64,000 nucleotides of DNA from Cycas panzhihuaensis (taxonomy: Eukaryota; Cycadophyta). Positions 46,261-57,960 of the stretch are shown piece after piece (positions within the stretch are counted from its first letter, which is position 1; each line of letters opens with the position of its first letter). The DNA lies in NCBI GenBank assembly GCA_023213395.1, contig CM041465.1, forward strand, positions 12,710,001 through 12,774,000. The letters run 5' to 3'. The translations under genes were made by a program, and so were the position numbers. The notes under the pieces were generated by a model, which had not been told where the DNA came from, searched no databases, and worked only from the letters and a program-made list of their open reading frames with translations.

Positions 46261-46690
46261 TTAGGTTGCTAAGGTGTTATCTAAGATCTGGAGACAATGA
46301 TCAAGAATGAGGTGAACTAAGCCATCTACTTCAATATTTTGATCACGAAGGATGCATCGGATGTTTACCAAAGGGAAAGAAGATAAGAGAGACCTCACGG
46401 TCAAAGTGAGGGACCTCAATCGAGGGAAAAAGACTTGGTAAACTTGAGTCAACTATGACAGTATGACCTAATAATTATAATGGAGAATGATAGGACCATA
46501 ATAGAAGTGAAGTGTGTCAGTAAGGGCCTTAATAATAGTGGTATACTCTACTTTATTATTTATGGCTTCAGGAAGGTATCTCCTAGAATGTATGAGGTCA
46601 TGTCCGAAAGGATCATGAATGATCCAGGCGACCGTAGAGGGTCCTAGGTTGCCCGATTATCGCCATTAGTATAGACTAGGAGAACCATGG
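46261..46690 (-). pseudogene. RNase H-like (RVT_3 type) fragment
   Basis: On the minus strand, about 46,690-46,500 reads LVYTNGDNRAT, then, after a frame change, WIIHDPFGHDL and NNKVEYTTIIKAL. The piece 46,261-46,452 continues VNIRCILRDQNIEVDGLVHL. This succession is the signature of the plant/archaeal-type RNase H fold (G..W.I.D..G, NN..EY.A...AL, R..N...D.L), which cleaves RNA in RNA:DNA hybrids. The first acidic residue appears as Asn. Tat-lineage elements are known to carry a second RNase H of this type; its place here, downstream of integrase and beyond an antisense gene, is unusual. A separate origin is possible. Confidence 0.6.
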
Positions 46691-47920
46691 TGTAGGAGAA
46701 GAATAAGACTTTAAAAGAAAAAAACGAAATATATGACATAGAAGAAAAGGAGGGTTAGTAAAGATCAATAGCTTACGATACCTCAAAAGGTTGACCATGG
46801 GAGGATAGGAGAGCCCTATGAGTAGGCTAACAAGCTTGCAAAGGGCTCACCTTATGGAGAAGAGCCATTAGGGGAATGAGCTTACTAATGGGGTTATAAG
46901 GTTGGTGCAAGACTGACTAGGAGACTCAAAGAAGAGGGAAGGATCCACTAGGAGCTTTAACAGGTTGAAATAACCACAAAAATAGACACGATGCACTAAA
47001 ATGAGCCTATGGGGTATAAACACCAATAATGTTTTGATCGGTCAGAGGAACATAGGAAAAAGGCTCATATAAAAGCCAAAAGGGGCACCATTAATACATG
47101 AAACAATTAGAGAAAAGAGCATCTAGAGGCAAAAATAAGCCAAGACCTTGTAGAGACTAAGAATAGGCTTGAAAAAGTGATCTAGGTGACTCTTTCAGGA
47201 TGGAGAAAGAGCATGGTACCCCAGGTAGCCTCACAAATAAAAAGGGGACAAAGGGATGAAAACAAAATTCATTTTCATACCTTGTCGATCATTTAGGAGA
47301 GAAAAAACTTCTACCACCCCTAATTTACCACCTTGTCACACACCTTGTAAAGGAGATTCAACCATCAAATCACCTCATAAAGAGAGTCATTAGGTTTAGC
47401 ATCAAGTGACAACAGTAATTATGCTAGATCTAGTTTGCCAATCTAGAGCCTAACCCCAATTTCTTGTAATTTTTATTAAATGCTTTTAAATGCTAGGCAA
47501 GGAAACTTATGGGAAATTCTAGGCCCCCTGAGACTTGTTTGTAGATCTAGAAGGGGTTGGACTAGGGGATTAGGGATCCCTAGTCCTAGTGGACTAGGTC
47601 TAGTCCACTAGAAATTTAAAAAATTATTTTAATTTTGTTATTTTTTAAATTTTATCTGGGGATATCCTAGCCTCACAAACTTATTCGTGGTGCTGCAGAC
47701 ATTCCCACGGGGTGGAGTAATATGTCCATAGGGCCTGCTAATGTATTTGTGATCCCGTGAATATATTAGCAAGGCCAGGGCAAAAAAGAGGAAAAAAGAA
47801 AAAAAATTAAGTTTTTAATTAATTCTTGTGAGGATTACAATAGTTTGGTTATCTGGGAGAGGGCCTAACTTTTTAGAAATGTGAATGGTTAACTAGTAAT
47901 AGTGTTTTGATGTTTTGCAG
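46691..47920. other. Unassigned spacer between RNase H-like fragment and PMD gene
   Basis: I find no confident coding sequence on either strand. A minus-strand segment at 46,850-47,020 has scattered similarity to polymerase linker sequence but not enough to call. The end contains the hairpin at 47,737-47,770 and the sequence TTTGATGTTTTGCAG at 47,906-47,920, which looks like a plant intron 3' end just before the PMD frame. Confidence 0.4.
47737..47770. repeat. 11-bp hairpin motif, related to 44,831-44,862
   Basis: GCTAATGTATT (47,737-47,747), 12-base loop, AATATATTAGC (47,760-47,770), one mismatch in the stem. The loop length and the flanking AATATATTAGC match the 44.8-kb motif. Confidence 0.75.
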
Positions 47921-49860
47921 CCCATTATCATGGTCAATAACTATAAGAACTGAGGCTCACCCATGGTCAGATTTATAGCATTGATGGATAGACATGAGAA
48001 GGTGACTCTAAGGTGATGAAGGCTATTGAAGATTGTTCGTATGCCCCAATACACTTTAAATCATGACTTTCTATTGGATATTATATCACACTGAGACTGG
48101 AAGAGACATGTTTTTCACCTCCCATTAGTGGGAGATGTCACAATCACCCCTTCCAATGTTTTGAGGATCATGAGGGTTCCAACTAGCAATGCACCAGTAG
48201 TGTTGGGGACCCTACCCAACATAGATATAACTCACCATGAGGAAACTAGATATTTCACTGGTAGGGGTGCTTAGGATAGGAGGGACATCTCATTGAGAGT
48301 TGTCATCATGTCAAGGATTCCTTATGTGAGGAAGTTAATCATACTTACCATTATGTTCCATATTTCTTAAAAATAGAACTATAGAGAGGTCCCTAGTAGC
48401 TGAATGACTAATGTTAGGAGGTGTGAGGAGGGAGAGCACTTTAATTAGGTTGCTTTAATAATAGTCAACCTTATAGTATAGCTTGACCATATTAGGGTGG
48501 CTAGATGAGGCAGAGTCTCATTTTGCTTCCTACTTCAATGCTAGTTTTCTTACCACTTTAGGGGAGTGGTTCCAGTAGTAGGACCTTAGCCCATAGTAGC
48601 CATCGCTCCACTAATCCATAGGTGATAGACATATTTCTAGAGTACAGGGGAGCCAACCCATGTTAGGTGATTAGTAGCTGCTATCTCTCTCAATCTCTTT
48701 ATAGTGGAGGAGTATGTGAGAGACCCATACCATGTCATGCACTGGGAGAGTGATGTAGAGGAGGGAGAGGTAAGAGGGTCCCTGAGAGAGGAGTCAAGAG
48801 ACAAGGAGAGAGCTAGAGCTACTACTGACAACCCAAAGGAGGATGCAACACTCACAGTTGTCGTAGATGTAGTTTTAGCCATAAGAGGAGTAGGGATTAT
48901 TGGGGCATAGGAGGCTAAAGAAGGCAATGCGCGAGGCACTCCAGGGGAGATAGAAGTAGAGGAGGCAGTGACTACAACTGAGGGTAAGGTAGTTGGAGAG
49001 GTGCTAACTATTCCAGGAGGTGAGATCCCCACATTTTCCTAGCTTTAGCTTCTAACTTAGTCATTTGATTAACATAGCTTACTTATAGTATTTATTTGAT
49101 ATGCTTTATATATTTTAGATACTAATAGATTTTGCATACATCCCACACTAACACCTTGATGTATATGGCTGGCAAGTGGAGAGGATATGGATGAGCTAGT
49201 TAGGTAGGTGATAGCAGAGCTATTCTTATACATATATGAGGAGGGATAACCTCCTATCATAAATAGTGAGGATCCATAATTGGTAGGGTACCACATAACA
49301 ACAATCACTCCTCTCATATAAATACAAGATATGTGGGCTATGGAGGCCCAAGAGCACCAAGCGAGAGAGGACCAACTCCAGAGAGAGAGGGAATAATTAT
49401 GAGCTCAAGTGTAGGTGTTAGAGGCCCATAGAGGAGGAGTAGGAGATACTAGGGGTGATGTGAGGGTTTTTTTGGGGTAAAGAGATAGCTAGCATCCACC
49501 CTTAGAGAGAGAGACTGGGTGCTAAGGGAGAGAGACTGGCTACAGGAGCAGTATGATCAACTAGTTGACTAGATCGCTACTCAGTCCTCATGTAGTAGGA
49601 CTCATACAATGACGCCAACCCAGTAGAGGGTAAGGGATGAAGAGAGTAAGGCTAAGACCTTGCAGAGGAGGAGAAGGGGCCTAAGAAGGATGTGGTCTCT
49701 AAGCAAGGGAGTTAGCATACTAGGAGAAGATATACCATGAGGATCCCATACCTTTATGGGGCTATAACATCATAGATTTTAATGAGAAGAAAGCTTTGGA
49801 CCTCCAGGGGTTCCATACCACATGTATATGATTGTACCCCCCCAACAAGGATTATAGCTT
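47921..49860 (+). pseudogene. Plant mobile domain (PMD) gene, antisense to element D pol
   Basis: From 47,921 one frame reads the PMD signature: NHDFLLDIISH, then a stop, DWKRHVFHLP, GDVTITPSNVLRIM. This is the HTFHLP-GE-TITL-DV pattern of the plant mobile (aminotransferase-like) domain. The same frame holds VEEYVRDPYHVMHWESDVEE at 48,704-48,763, followed by an acidic, Ala/Val-rich linker, a charged coiled-coil-like segment with RERDWLQEQYDQLV (about 49,330-49,580) and a basic end. It is collinear with the minus-strand gene at 62,700-64,000. PMD proteins (MAIN/MAIL1 type) act in silencing and genome stability, and the domain is known to travel in transposons. More than ten stops are present. 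A possible splice acceptor precedes it. Confidence 0.78.
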
Positions 49861-50619
49861 CCTAAGGTACATCATGTTGACATTTGTACTATTGTTGATC
49901 ACACATGTATAAAGACAGGATTGTATGAGTACCCTATTTTGCCTTACATTACTTAATATTTTGATTATGGTTACTTGTTTTAGTTACAGGTGCTTATTTT
50001 AGCTATGGATATGAATATGGATGTATGAATGCATAGATGGTTGTATAATTGTGTATTAGTTTCATTTGATTATGCATGTTTCACATGCTCTATTTACATA
50101 ATATGGCACTCATGTTGGGCACACAAGATCACCTTTGTATTTTAGGCAATATCGTATAGTCCTAGGGTGAGTGGATCATGCTTCCCTTAGATGGAAAGTA
50201 GTAATCTAGATACAAAAGAGAACAAGAATGGGTATAGATACCCTAAGAGCAGTAAAAAGGAGACATAATCTATCTCTAAGGGGGGTCTTCCCTAGGCAGT
50301 AACTGATGCTTAGGAGTAGGTATAGTTACTTCCCAAAGAAGGAGCTAAACATGAGTCAAGAAAACATGCAAATGTTGTGACACATTTACCCTTGACTTAA
50401 AAACTAAAAGGAGGGCTCTATTCATTGAGGAGGATGGATGACACCTTTAGAAGAAGTATGGCCATCTTCCCAACACACAGAGTCATTAGAAGCTCAAATG
50501 ACCATTGTTCCCCCAATGAGGGTCACCAACATTGTATTCAAAAGGGTAGTTTAGGCTCATTTCAGAGTGAAGGAGAAGCTTCTATTGTAATTGAAAGTAC
50601 AAGGAATTACCCATAGAAT
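49861..50619. other. Spacer between PMD gene end and integrase end of element D
   Basis: The right end, read on the minus strand (CTGAAATGAGCCTAAACTACC), matches element C just after its pol stop (CCGAAATGAACCTAAACTACC, 62,153-62,173), so the spacer is a conserved part of the element. No reading frame of note; a 63-codon frame at 50,425-50,616 overlaps this matched untranslated sequence and is rejected. Confidence 0.65.
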
Positions 50620-52605
50620 TTCTTTAGGAATTTTCCATTTATATATTTATCAAATTCAATCCCTTCTAATGTGGCTATCTGATAGGCCCCGTTGTCAAGG
50701 CTTTTGAGAATGAAAAAGGGCCCACCCACTTGGGGCCAAATTTAAATAAGTAGTCATAAAGATACTCTAACTTGAGGACTTGGTTTATAAGGTTCAAAGG
50801 GAGAGGATGTAGACATTTGTCATATATCCTTTGAGCCCTAGATTTGGATGTGATGTTAGCCTAGTATGCATCCAAAAATTTCTCATCCAAAGCCTCAAGA
50901 TCAAGGAGGCAGGCTTGATGGTACCATTCCTTGTTGATAAAATCTTGAAGGGATACCTTTAAGGAAGGAATTTTGACCTTTAGGGGCAAAACCATCTCAA
51001 TTCCATAGACTAAGGAGAAAGGTGTCATCAATATAGTAATGCAAATTAAGGTGTGATAGGGACATAGTGCTAAATAAAGTTGGATATGTAATCCCTTTGG
51101 GACTGGGTGATAGTTTTCTTTAGGATATTGATATGAGTCTTGTTAATTGATTTGATTTGGCCATTAGCCTAGGGGTAATGAGGGGACAAGGTCTTGTAAG
51201 AGATCTTAAATTTCTCATAAAGATCATTTATTTCCTTATTACAAAAGGGTATTCTGTTATTTGTGATTAGGACATCTAAGAATCTTAATTAGCAGATAAT
51301 ATACTGATAAATAAAGGTGGTAATTATCTTGTTTGTTGTAGATAATAATGATATTTCTTTGGCCCATTTAGTGAAGCATTTTATTGTACTTAAGATAAAT
51401 TTATGTTGTGAAGAAGAAGGCAGAGTGATGGCTCTAATAAGATCTAATCCCCATTGAGAAAAAGGCCATAGGGATACGATGGCATGCAATACCACAGAAG
51501 GCAAGTGTATCATATTGGCATGCTCTTGGCATTTACGACAACACTGCATATAGGCATGGACACCTTTAAACAAGGATGGCTAATAATAGCCCATGTAGAG
51601 GATTCTTTAGGCTATAGATTAGCCTTTAAAGTGGCCTCTACAAATGCCATTATGACACTCATGGAGGATCTAGTTGGTCTCCTCGGGGTTTACATAATAG
51701 AGGAGAACACCTTCAAAGGGCCGCTTGTATAATACATCCTGCATAAGGAAGTATTGCCAAGTGGTAGCCCTAATATGTGACTTCACTTTGTCACTTGCAC
51801 TAGAAGGGTATTGTTGTCAAGTAAGATACTATATAATATCCCCATACCATTGACTCTTGGCTAATGGATGGGGGGACAAATACTAGAGAGCTAATATGGA
51901 CTCATCTAGCAAAGAATCACTAACTATAACATCTAGAGGATTAGGGATAGGGTTGTCATCTCGTTGCTCTATGACTACCATCGCCTTCTTGGATTTCCTA
52001 TTAAGGATTTTAAGGTTGTATTCTTTCAAGAGGATGGCCCATTTTCTAGCCCTTCTTGTCAAGTCTAACCTAGTCAAAAGATATCTCAATGGATCAGATT
52101 GGATAATCATGTGAGTGGTATTACCTAAGAGGTAGTGCCTAAACTTCTTAACGGCATGGACTGAGGCTAGGCACTCCTTTTCAGCAAGTGGATAGTTTAG
52201 TTTTGCTACCACTAGAGTATGGCTAATGAAATAGACAACCCTCTCAACCTTAAAGTCATCCTCTTGGGCTAACATGGTTCCCAAGTATTCATTAGTCGTG
52301 GAAGTATATAAAATAAAAAGGCAGTCAAAGAGGGAGCGTTAATACAAGAGTAGATATAAGAGCTCACTTAAGCTCTTGAAAGGCTTCTTGGGCTTTAGGG
52401 GACTAGACGAATGGCACTCCCTTTTTCAACAAATTAGTAAATAGTTTGGCATTCATAGAAAAGTTAGCCAAGAAATACCTTAAGAAACCCAATCTCCCCA
52501 TAAACAACTTGATTTGTCTCTAGGTTCTTAGTGGGGCAATATTAATAATGGCTTTGACCTTATCTAGGTCAATATAAATTCCTTATTTAGAGATAAGGAA
52601 CCTAT
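50620..52605 (-). pseudogene. pol: Gypsy RNase H and integrase (D), 5'-truncated
   Basis: The sequence starts near 52,600 within the RT/RNase H linker (SK, stop, GIYIDLDKVKAII against SKQGIQIDPNKVRVIL in C). RNase H follows (open at 51,883-52,284, LGTMLAQEDD, YFISHTLV, KFRHYLLGN). Integrase then runs with an intact zinc-binding CRKCQEHAN and the QWGLDLI core (51,289-51,573). The second catalytic Asp reads Asn (LITNNR) and the third acidic residue reads Lys (ANGQIKSINK), so the enzyme is dead. It is collinear with 60,120-62,125 of C. Confidence 0.9.
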
Positions 52606-52609
52606 TTCC

Positions 52610-55183
52610 TGGCTTTCGGGAATGGATATGGAATCACCAACTCAAGTAAGTGCAGGTATGTTTCTCACCTTATCATCTCTTTCTTTTGATGAGTGTTTGC
52701 TTGCATGTCTGCATGTTTGTGGCTTTGTAGATGACTTTGCCTTCACCTACACTTATTTTAGCCTATGACGACTATAGCAGGGGCACACTCTTAGTGAGTG
52801 TGGCACCCTGGTGGCCACTCCACTTCCTGCATCTGCCCTCCTCGCTCCATGATCCACTTAGCTTGCGCCACCTCTACCTGTGTGATGACCCGTCATCATT
52901 TGGTTGACTTGCCACACCATTTGAGCCCTATTTTTGCTCTTCTGGACCCGTTTGTTGTCTTGTTTACCCCCGGGTAGGTGTCTCAGCCCACTATTGGCCC
53001 TTTTTGTCATCTGCCCACAGCCTAGGGCCGGGTAGGCCTGCTTTTGCCTCCCAAGGCTAATCACAAGATTTTGTGATCAGCTAGAAAATCTGTAATCGCT
53101 CTAACTTGTTTTTTTTAAATCCACCATGGCAATTTTGCATTTATTACGAAACTACCACATATCTCATGACTTAACTCGCTACCAGCCGTGCCCTAATCAC
53201 TTGCTTTAGGGTTTGGGTTGGGTACTTAAGTCAAGATCTACTCATTTTTGAGAACTTTTGGCTCACTTTTTAGATTGCTCCTCAAGGAAACCACGCTGTG
53301 CTCTGCTCTTCTCTGTTGCCTTGCTACTACTACAGGACCTGCGTCTCTCCTCCAGTGCCTAGCTCTCCTTCGGTGTGGCTAGGACATCTTCCTAGCCCCT
53401 CACACACATTGGAGAGGGCCCCTTGGAGAGATTTTAGTAGATTCTTGCCCCGGGAAGTCTTCAAGTGTTCCAAGTGCAGGTGTTTTCCCTCTAACTTCGC
53501 TAGCAGGGTCCTAAACCTGCTACACCACAGTTTCTGGGCTGATTTCTTAGCCTCTCCTTACCAGCCCTTGGTTGAGGCAAGCACTTCTCCTCTTCCTCTC
53601 AGGTATTCACTGATTTAAGTTGTGTCTCTCGTGCTATTGATGCCCTATCTTGCTTGTTTCTTTACTTGTCTTTGTGAGGGTTGTTTTCCTCTTTACATTG
53701 GACTATTTTATCTATGTTATAGTGCCTCTTACCTGTGTTTGTTTCTCAAGGTAGTGGTATTGATGGTTGACATAGGGTTTGGGAGACAGCTGGGTGGATT
53801 CTGCACCACCTTCCACGCTCCTCAAGCGGCTTTAAGCCCCCCAAACCTTCCCTCTTACCTCGTGCTGTCCTTGGCACTCAAACAAGGGTTTGTTGGCCCT
53901 CTCTTAGCCGCTAAAATCAGCGTTGTCACATGTTGCAGCGCTGGTTTGAGGGCTTAGGCTTAGGTCTAAGTGACTCACATAAGTCCCGACCGCTTGTTCT
54001 TGTCTAACTTTTTTCCCGGCAGCCTGGTTTGCTCTCCATAGCACCCCAGTTCGTCGTAGGTCTTCTTTGGCTCCTTCCTGCCCCCTTGCTACTATTTGCA
54101 GCCATCTTTCTTAGCCTTGCCCTCGCTACCTTGTGGCTTTTGGGGGGGGGTTAGGGTGTTCTTTGCGGGAGGTGGACCACTCCGAGGCTTACCGGTTACT
54201 TTCCTTTTGCTTCGGTTGTCCTCTTTCATATATTATCATCATTGTGTTGATGCTAACATATATGTGTTTAAGTTCATATTTATATTACATAGACATGTAT
54301 TGTTAGGATCTCGTCATTGCATGTTAGTACCCTTTCTCCGGAAAGGGGGAGGTCACCGTTGCTTGCAGGTGCTTGGAGAGTGAAAAGGGTATTTTCCTCT
54401 CATTCCATTGCCAATAAGTGCTCTTACGCATGTTGTACTTTCATATTTCATCGGTTACTAGTATTTGGTTCCTTTCTTTCCTTGGTTTTATACTTTAGTA
54501 TTTTTCTAGGGAAGGTAAGGGAGCCCCTCTTTCCAATCCACCACGACGCTTCGCATCCGCCGCACCTCATGGAGTAGTTTGGTGTCCCTCGGGAGGGCCC
54601 TCGTCATGCACGCCTCTGGTCCAGGTGCATGCCTCACTCCACCCTACTACTCTTTCCTTTTGAATTCCTTTTCATAAGTAGTAATTAACTCATTGGAGAT
54701 TAAAAGGGGAACTTAACTTTGCTTTCAGTTCATGCTTTATTTGTTTTATTGCATGCATCTTCACTACCCATAGGAAAAGGTCATAGGAACCGCTCTTTTT
54801 CACCTTTCCTCTCTTTCTTTACCATGCAAGCTTCTTGCCCTCCGTATTACTTGTATGCCCAGCTAGTTTGCTTAGGCATATGTTGACCTACCTTCTTGGG
54901 TCATCCCTCTTACTTTCCTTTGGTTCCCCGCTCCACTGGATAACCAAAGTGACCCCGTCTATAGGCCAGCTGCTTACCTATCCTTCTTCATTTCCTGTTG
55001 CTTTAGGGAAACCCTTGAAGGTTTCTCTCCTTCCCCTTCCAGCCATCCAAGGGTGGGAGGATCCTTCCCTTAGGTCACCCCAGGCTAACCCTACGCCTCC
55101 TCACCTCTTGTTCAAAGTGGTGGGGGATCACCCTTTAGTAGCTACATTCCATTGCAGGTCCTGAACTCGCGCTCTAGCGCATG
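52610..55183 (+). repeat. Probable 5' LTR of element C
   Basis: About 2.57 kb of non-coding, pyrimidine-rich DNA between the end of element D homology and the leader. Possible starts are TGGCTTTCGGG at 52,610 or TGTGATGACCCG at 52,881; a possible end is GCTCTAGCGCA at 55,183. The primer site is not identified: the bases after 55,183 (TGGGGCGCCC) do not match a tRNA I can name. Several open frames of 80-110 codons here (53,298-55,164) are low-complexity by-products of the C/T bias. Without the 3' LTR the limits stay uncertain. Confidence 0.55.
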
Positions 55184-55468
55184 GGGCGCCCTGCGTGGTA
55201 ATTACCCTACTTATAGGTCTCTTTCTCGATCATATTATCACCTGCTCTTACCATACCTATTTAGTTAGGTAGCTATCCCGTAGACGCGCATCCACTAGCA
55301 ACCATACTGGGGACTGCCAGTAAGGGAGCTAATTTCCACTCTCTTCCGTTGGTTTCGCTACCTTTTTGTGATCCTTTTTCACCTATTTTGATCTCTTCGT
55401 TGGGTAGCCCTTGACGCATGTGCTTTTACTGCCCTCCCCTTTTCCCTAACATTGTTGGTTGACCTTGC
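55184..55468 (+). other. Leader of element C
   Basis: 285 bp before the gag frame. The stretch CATCCACTAGCAACCATACT (about 55,288) and the following GGGGACTGCC are shared, in decayed form, by the leaders of both gypsy arms in copies A and B, which ties all of them to one family group. Confidence 0.6.
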
Positions 55469-57960
55469 ATGCAATGCTTCTCTCATAGCTTGCGCGGTCT
55501 ACCTCCATTGTTAGAAGACCCTGAGTACCGCCCTCTTCCTTTGTCAGATTCTAATTTGACTATGGAGGGATACTCTTCTGATTGGGCCTACCACACCTCA
55601 ACCTTAGAAACCCATGTTTTTCCTTCCTCTATTCCCGAGTCCACCCAAGAGGGTGATGAACCCCTTTATTACCCAAGTGACCAACATCTCTCACTCGACG
55701 TCCATCCCTCTACCCATGCTATAGAAGGATCCGCTCCTCTTGAGACTTGCCACGTAATTGGTGACTCTTATGAGGAGCATCCCGAGGGACCTACATTGTT
55801 CGAGGTCCCAATTACCTCTTACGAGTATGTAGGAACCCCTCCTGTCGACGTGGTTGAAGCTCTCAACGAGTATCACCGCACGGCACGCTTACGACCGCAT
55901 CTTGGGTGGCTTAAGGGTGCTCTTCGTGGAGGAGCCTCTTCCTCTTCTGCTCCTCTCCCGCATGCCTCATCCTCATCTACTCTTCCTTTGACAACAAATC
56001 CCTTTGTGCCTATGCATGTATCCCGCTCCTTTCCTATTCCCGTAGTGGGGGCACGTGTTGCGCCTTCCATTTCTCATTGAGGTCCTAGTGTTTCAAGATC
56101 TCCCCGTGGTGTGTCTTTCCTTTAATTGAAGGTTAGCATACCCGTCCCTAACCAAACCAATGTGCCATCCCCTAATGTGGCACATACCTTTCCTAGTAGG
56201 CCTGTCAGTCCTACTAGCCTTTCATCTACTAGTCAAGTGGGACCCGCTCCTATACATTCTCAAAACCAACACATTGGTGCTTCCTTCTACATTCCCCCAG
56301 GGTATACTTCTCAACCTTGGGGGCAGGGTAGAGGAAGCCGTCTCCCAGTTTATGGGGTGGATCTGTTACACCCATATGGGGTCGCTCCACCTACGGGTGG
56401 CCCATATGGGTAAAACCTAGTTTCACATCCATCTTGTCCGTGTTCTAGCACAATTCCATTTGTTGTGCCTTCACAAGGGAACCCAACTCCCTTCCAAGGT
56501 ACCTACCCCCATGCCTCTTCTCAAAAGGGGGCGTTTCCTCAAGGAGGGATGGGTGTTCCACCCCCATCCACTCCTTGTTCATTACCTACTACGACATTCG
56601 TTGACCCTACGGTCTAGGCAAGGGCATGCCCCTTCATGGACTTTAGGTCGACACCTCTATCCATCGAGGCGCTAAGAACTAATCTACTGCCTCATCCCCC
56701 TGAAGTTCCTAGATTCGACAGAACTTCGTCGCAAGACCCGACGGAGCATGTGCATAGTTTTTCTATGGCATGCATCGATTACTGGGCTTACGACCACATT
56801 TTAATGAAATTATTCCTGCGGTCCTTGCAGGGTGATGCCCTCAAGTGGTTCTACCATCTCCCTGCCCATTCCATCCATTCATTCCAGTAATTAGTGGATG
56901 CGTTCATCAACTATTTTGATGTAGCCCATCCATTCGAGAGTGGAATGGAGTTGCTCCTTTCACTCAAACAAGGTCACGATGAAATGAATCGTGACTTTGT
57001 GTAGCGATTTCACGACTTGCTTCACTCCACTAAGGCAACATTGCTTGAGGAGTTGAAGCGAGACCTCTTCGTCAATGCACTTCATCTCGAAGTGCATGTG
57101 GAAGTCCTTAAGATAGGGGCGACCACATGCGACTCTGTAATCACCAAGTGTTTAGTGTTAGAGGCTATTGAGAACCAAGCTGGTCTCAAGAAACCTCTTA
57201 AGCCCTCGCAGCGCCGTGAGGCACCACCCCCAACCAAAGATACGAAACCTTCACAACCTACCTAGTCTTCCTCTCATCTGACTGAGAGGACTTTAGACCC
57301 TCTCGCATTAGCCATACGCTCGTTCGAGCATACGATGAAGGAACTCAAGCTTCAAGCTCTTTCATCCCCTACATCCAACAAACAACCCAAGCTCCTCTCC
57401 CCAGGAATGGAAACACCCAGTCCTCTCAAGTGAGAAGGTCAAACCCTCCGCTTGAGAAGAAGTGGTGCTCCATTCATGGGGAGTGCTTCCATGATGATTC
57501 ACGTTTAGGGCCTAACATCTTAGGGATGCCTCTCGATATGACCCAAATGGGCCTCAAGGCCTAATTTGGATCAACCAGTTCACAAGGATCCATTCTCTAA
57601 ACATGGGGAACGTGATCGCAACACCCAAACCAAGAGTAACCAGAACCGAGGAAGATCACTTGATCCCCGTCCTTCCCGCGACAAAGGGAAGGGTGCCCGG
57701 AACTTGTCTTCTTCCTCTCATTCTCCTAGCCATCGCACCCCGTCACCTTTGTGACCCCGCAACAAGGGGAAGAAGGTGATCCAGTTGCTTGAAGCGACTC
57801 CTTCCTACGCCCTTATATGGTCTCAAGCCGCCAAGGAAGCAGCAGGAGCTTCTTATTCTTCTGCTCCTTCCGACCCTCTTCCAGAGAACCTTCCTCCAGA
57901 AATACCTCTCTTTCCCAAGGATATTCCTGTACGCCTAGGTCGTTATGATTTCTGAAGGGC
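55469..57960 (+). pseudogene. gag: Gag of element C
   Basis: The frame opens at 55,469 and shares phase with the whole pol. Residues 1-200 are Ser/Pro/Leu-rich. A Pro/Gly/Gln-rich segment follows to about 56,600, then a capsid-like core at 56,690-57,260 (YWAYDHILMKLFLRSLQGDALKWFYHLP; MNRDFV, stop, RFHDLL; RDLFVNAL). A zinc-knuckle-like motif KWCSIHGECFHD lies at 57,460-57,500 in the neighbouring frame, so two compensating frameshifts bracket roughly 57,400-57,560. In-frame stops occur at 56,078, 56,123, 56,411, about 56,612, 56,888, 57,002, 57,263 and later. It would assemble particles if intact. Confidence 0.85.

Larger units (their letters stand above)
42131..52605 (-). mobile_element. Tat-like Ty3/gypsy element D, minus strand, 5' end missing
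   Basis: Read right to left: pol end (RNase H and integrase, 52,605-50,620), a 0.76-kb spacer, an opposite-strand PMD gene (47,921-49,860), an RNase H-like fragment on the element's own strand (46,690-46,261) and LTR-like sequence (about 44,800-42,131). The order pol, spacer, antisense PMD is the same as in element C. Reverse transcriptase, protease and gag are missing because element C joins at 52,605-52,610. They may lie beyond the window. The extent of the 3' part is inferred. Confidence 0.6.

Noticed and set aside
48637-49032. 131-codon Ser/Thr-rich open frame on the minus strand
   Set aside because: It is the mirror of the PMD linker; the plus frame has a collinear paralogue at 63.6-63.9 kb and the minus frame has none.
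53298-54577. Apparent hydrophobic segments suggesting an envelope-like membrane protein
   Set aside because: Hydrophobicity follows from pyrimidine-rich codons; no signal peptide plus cleavage or coiled-coil arrangement, and the position is upstream of gag.
53298-55164. Several plus-strand open frames of 80-110 codons
   Set aside because: They are Leu/Ser/Pro/Cys-rich from C/T bias, in different phases, without motifs, and lie in the probable LTR of element C.
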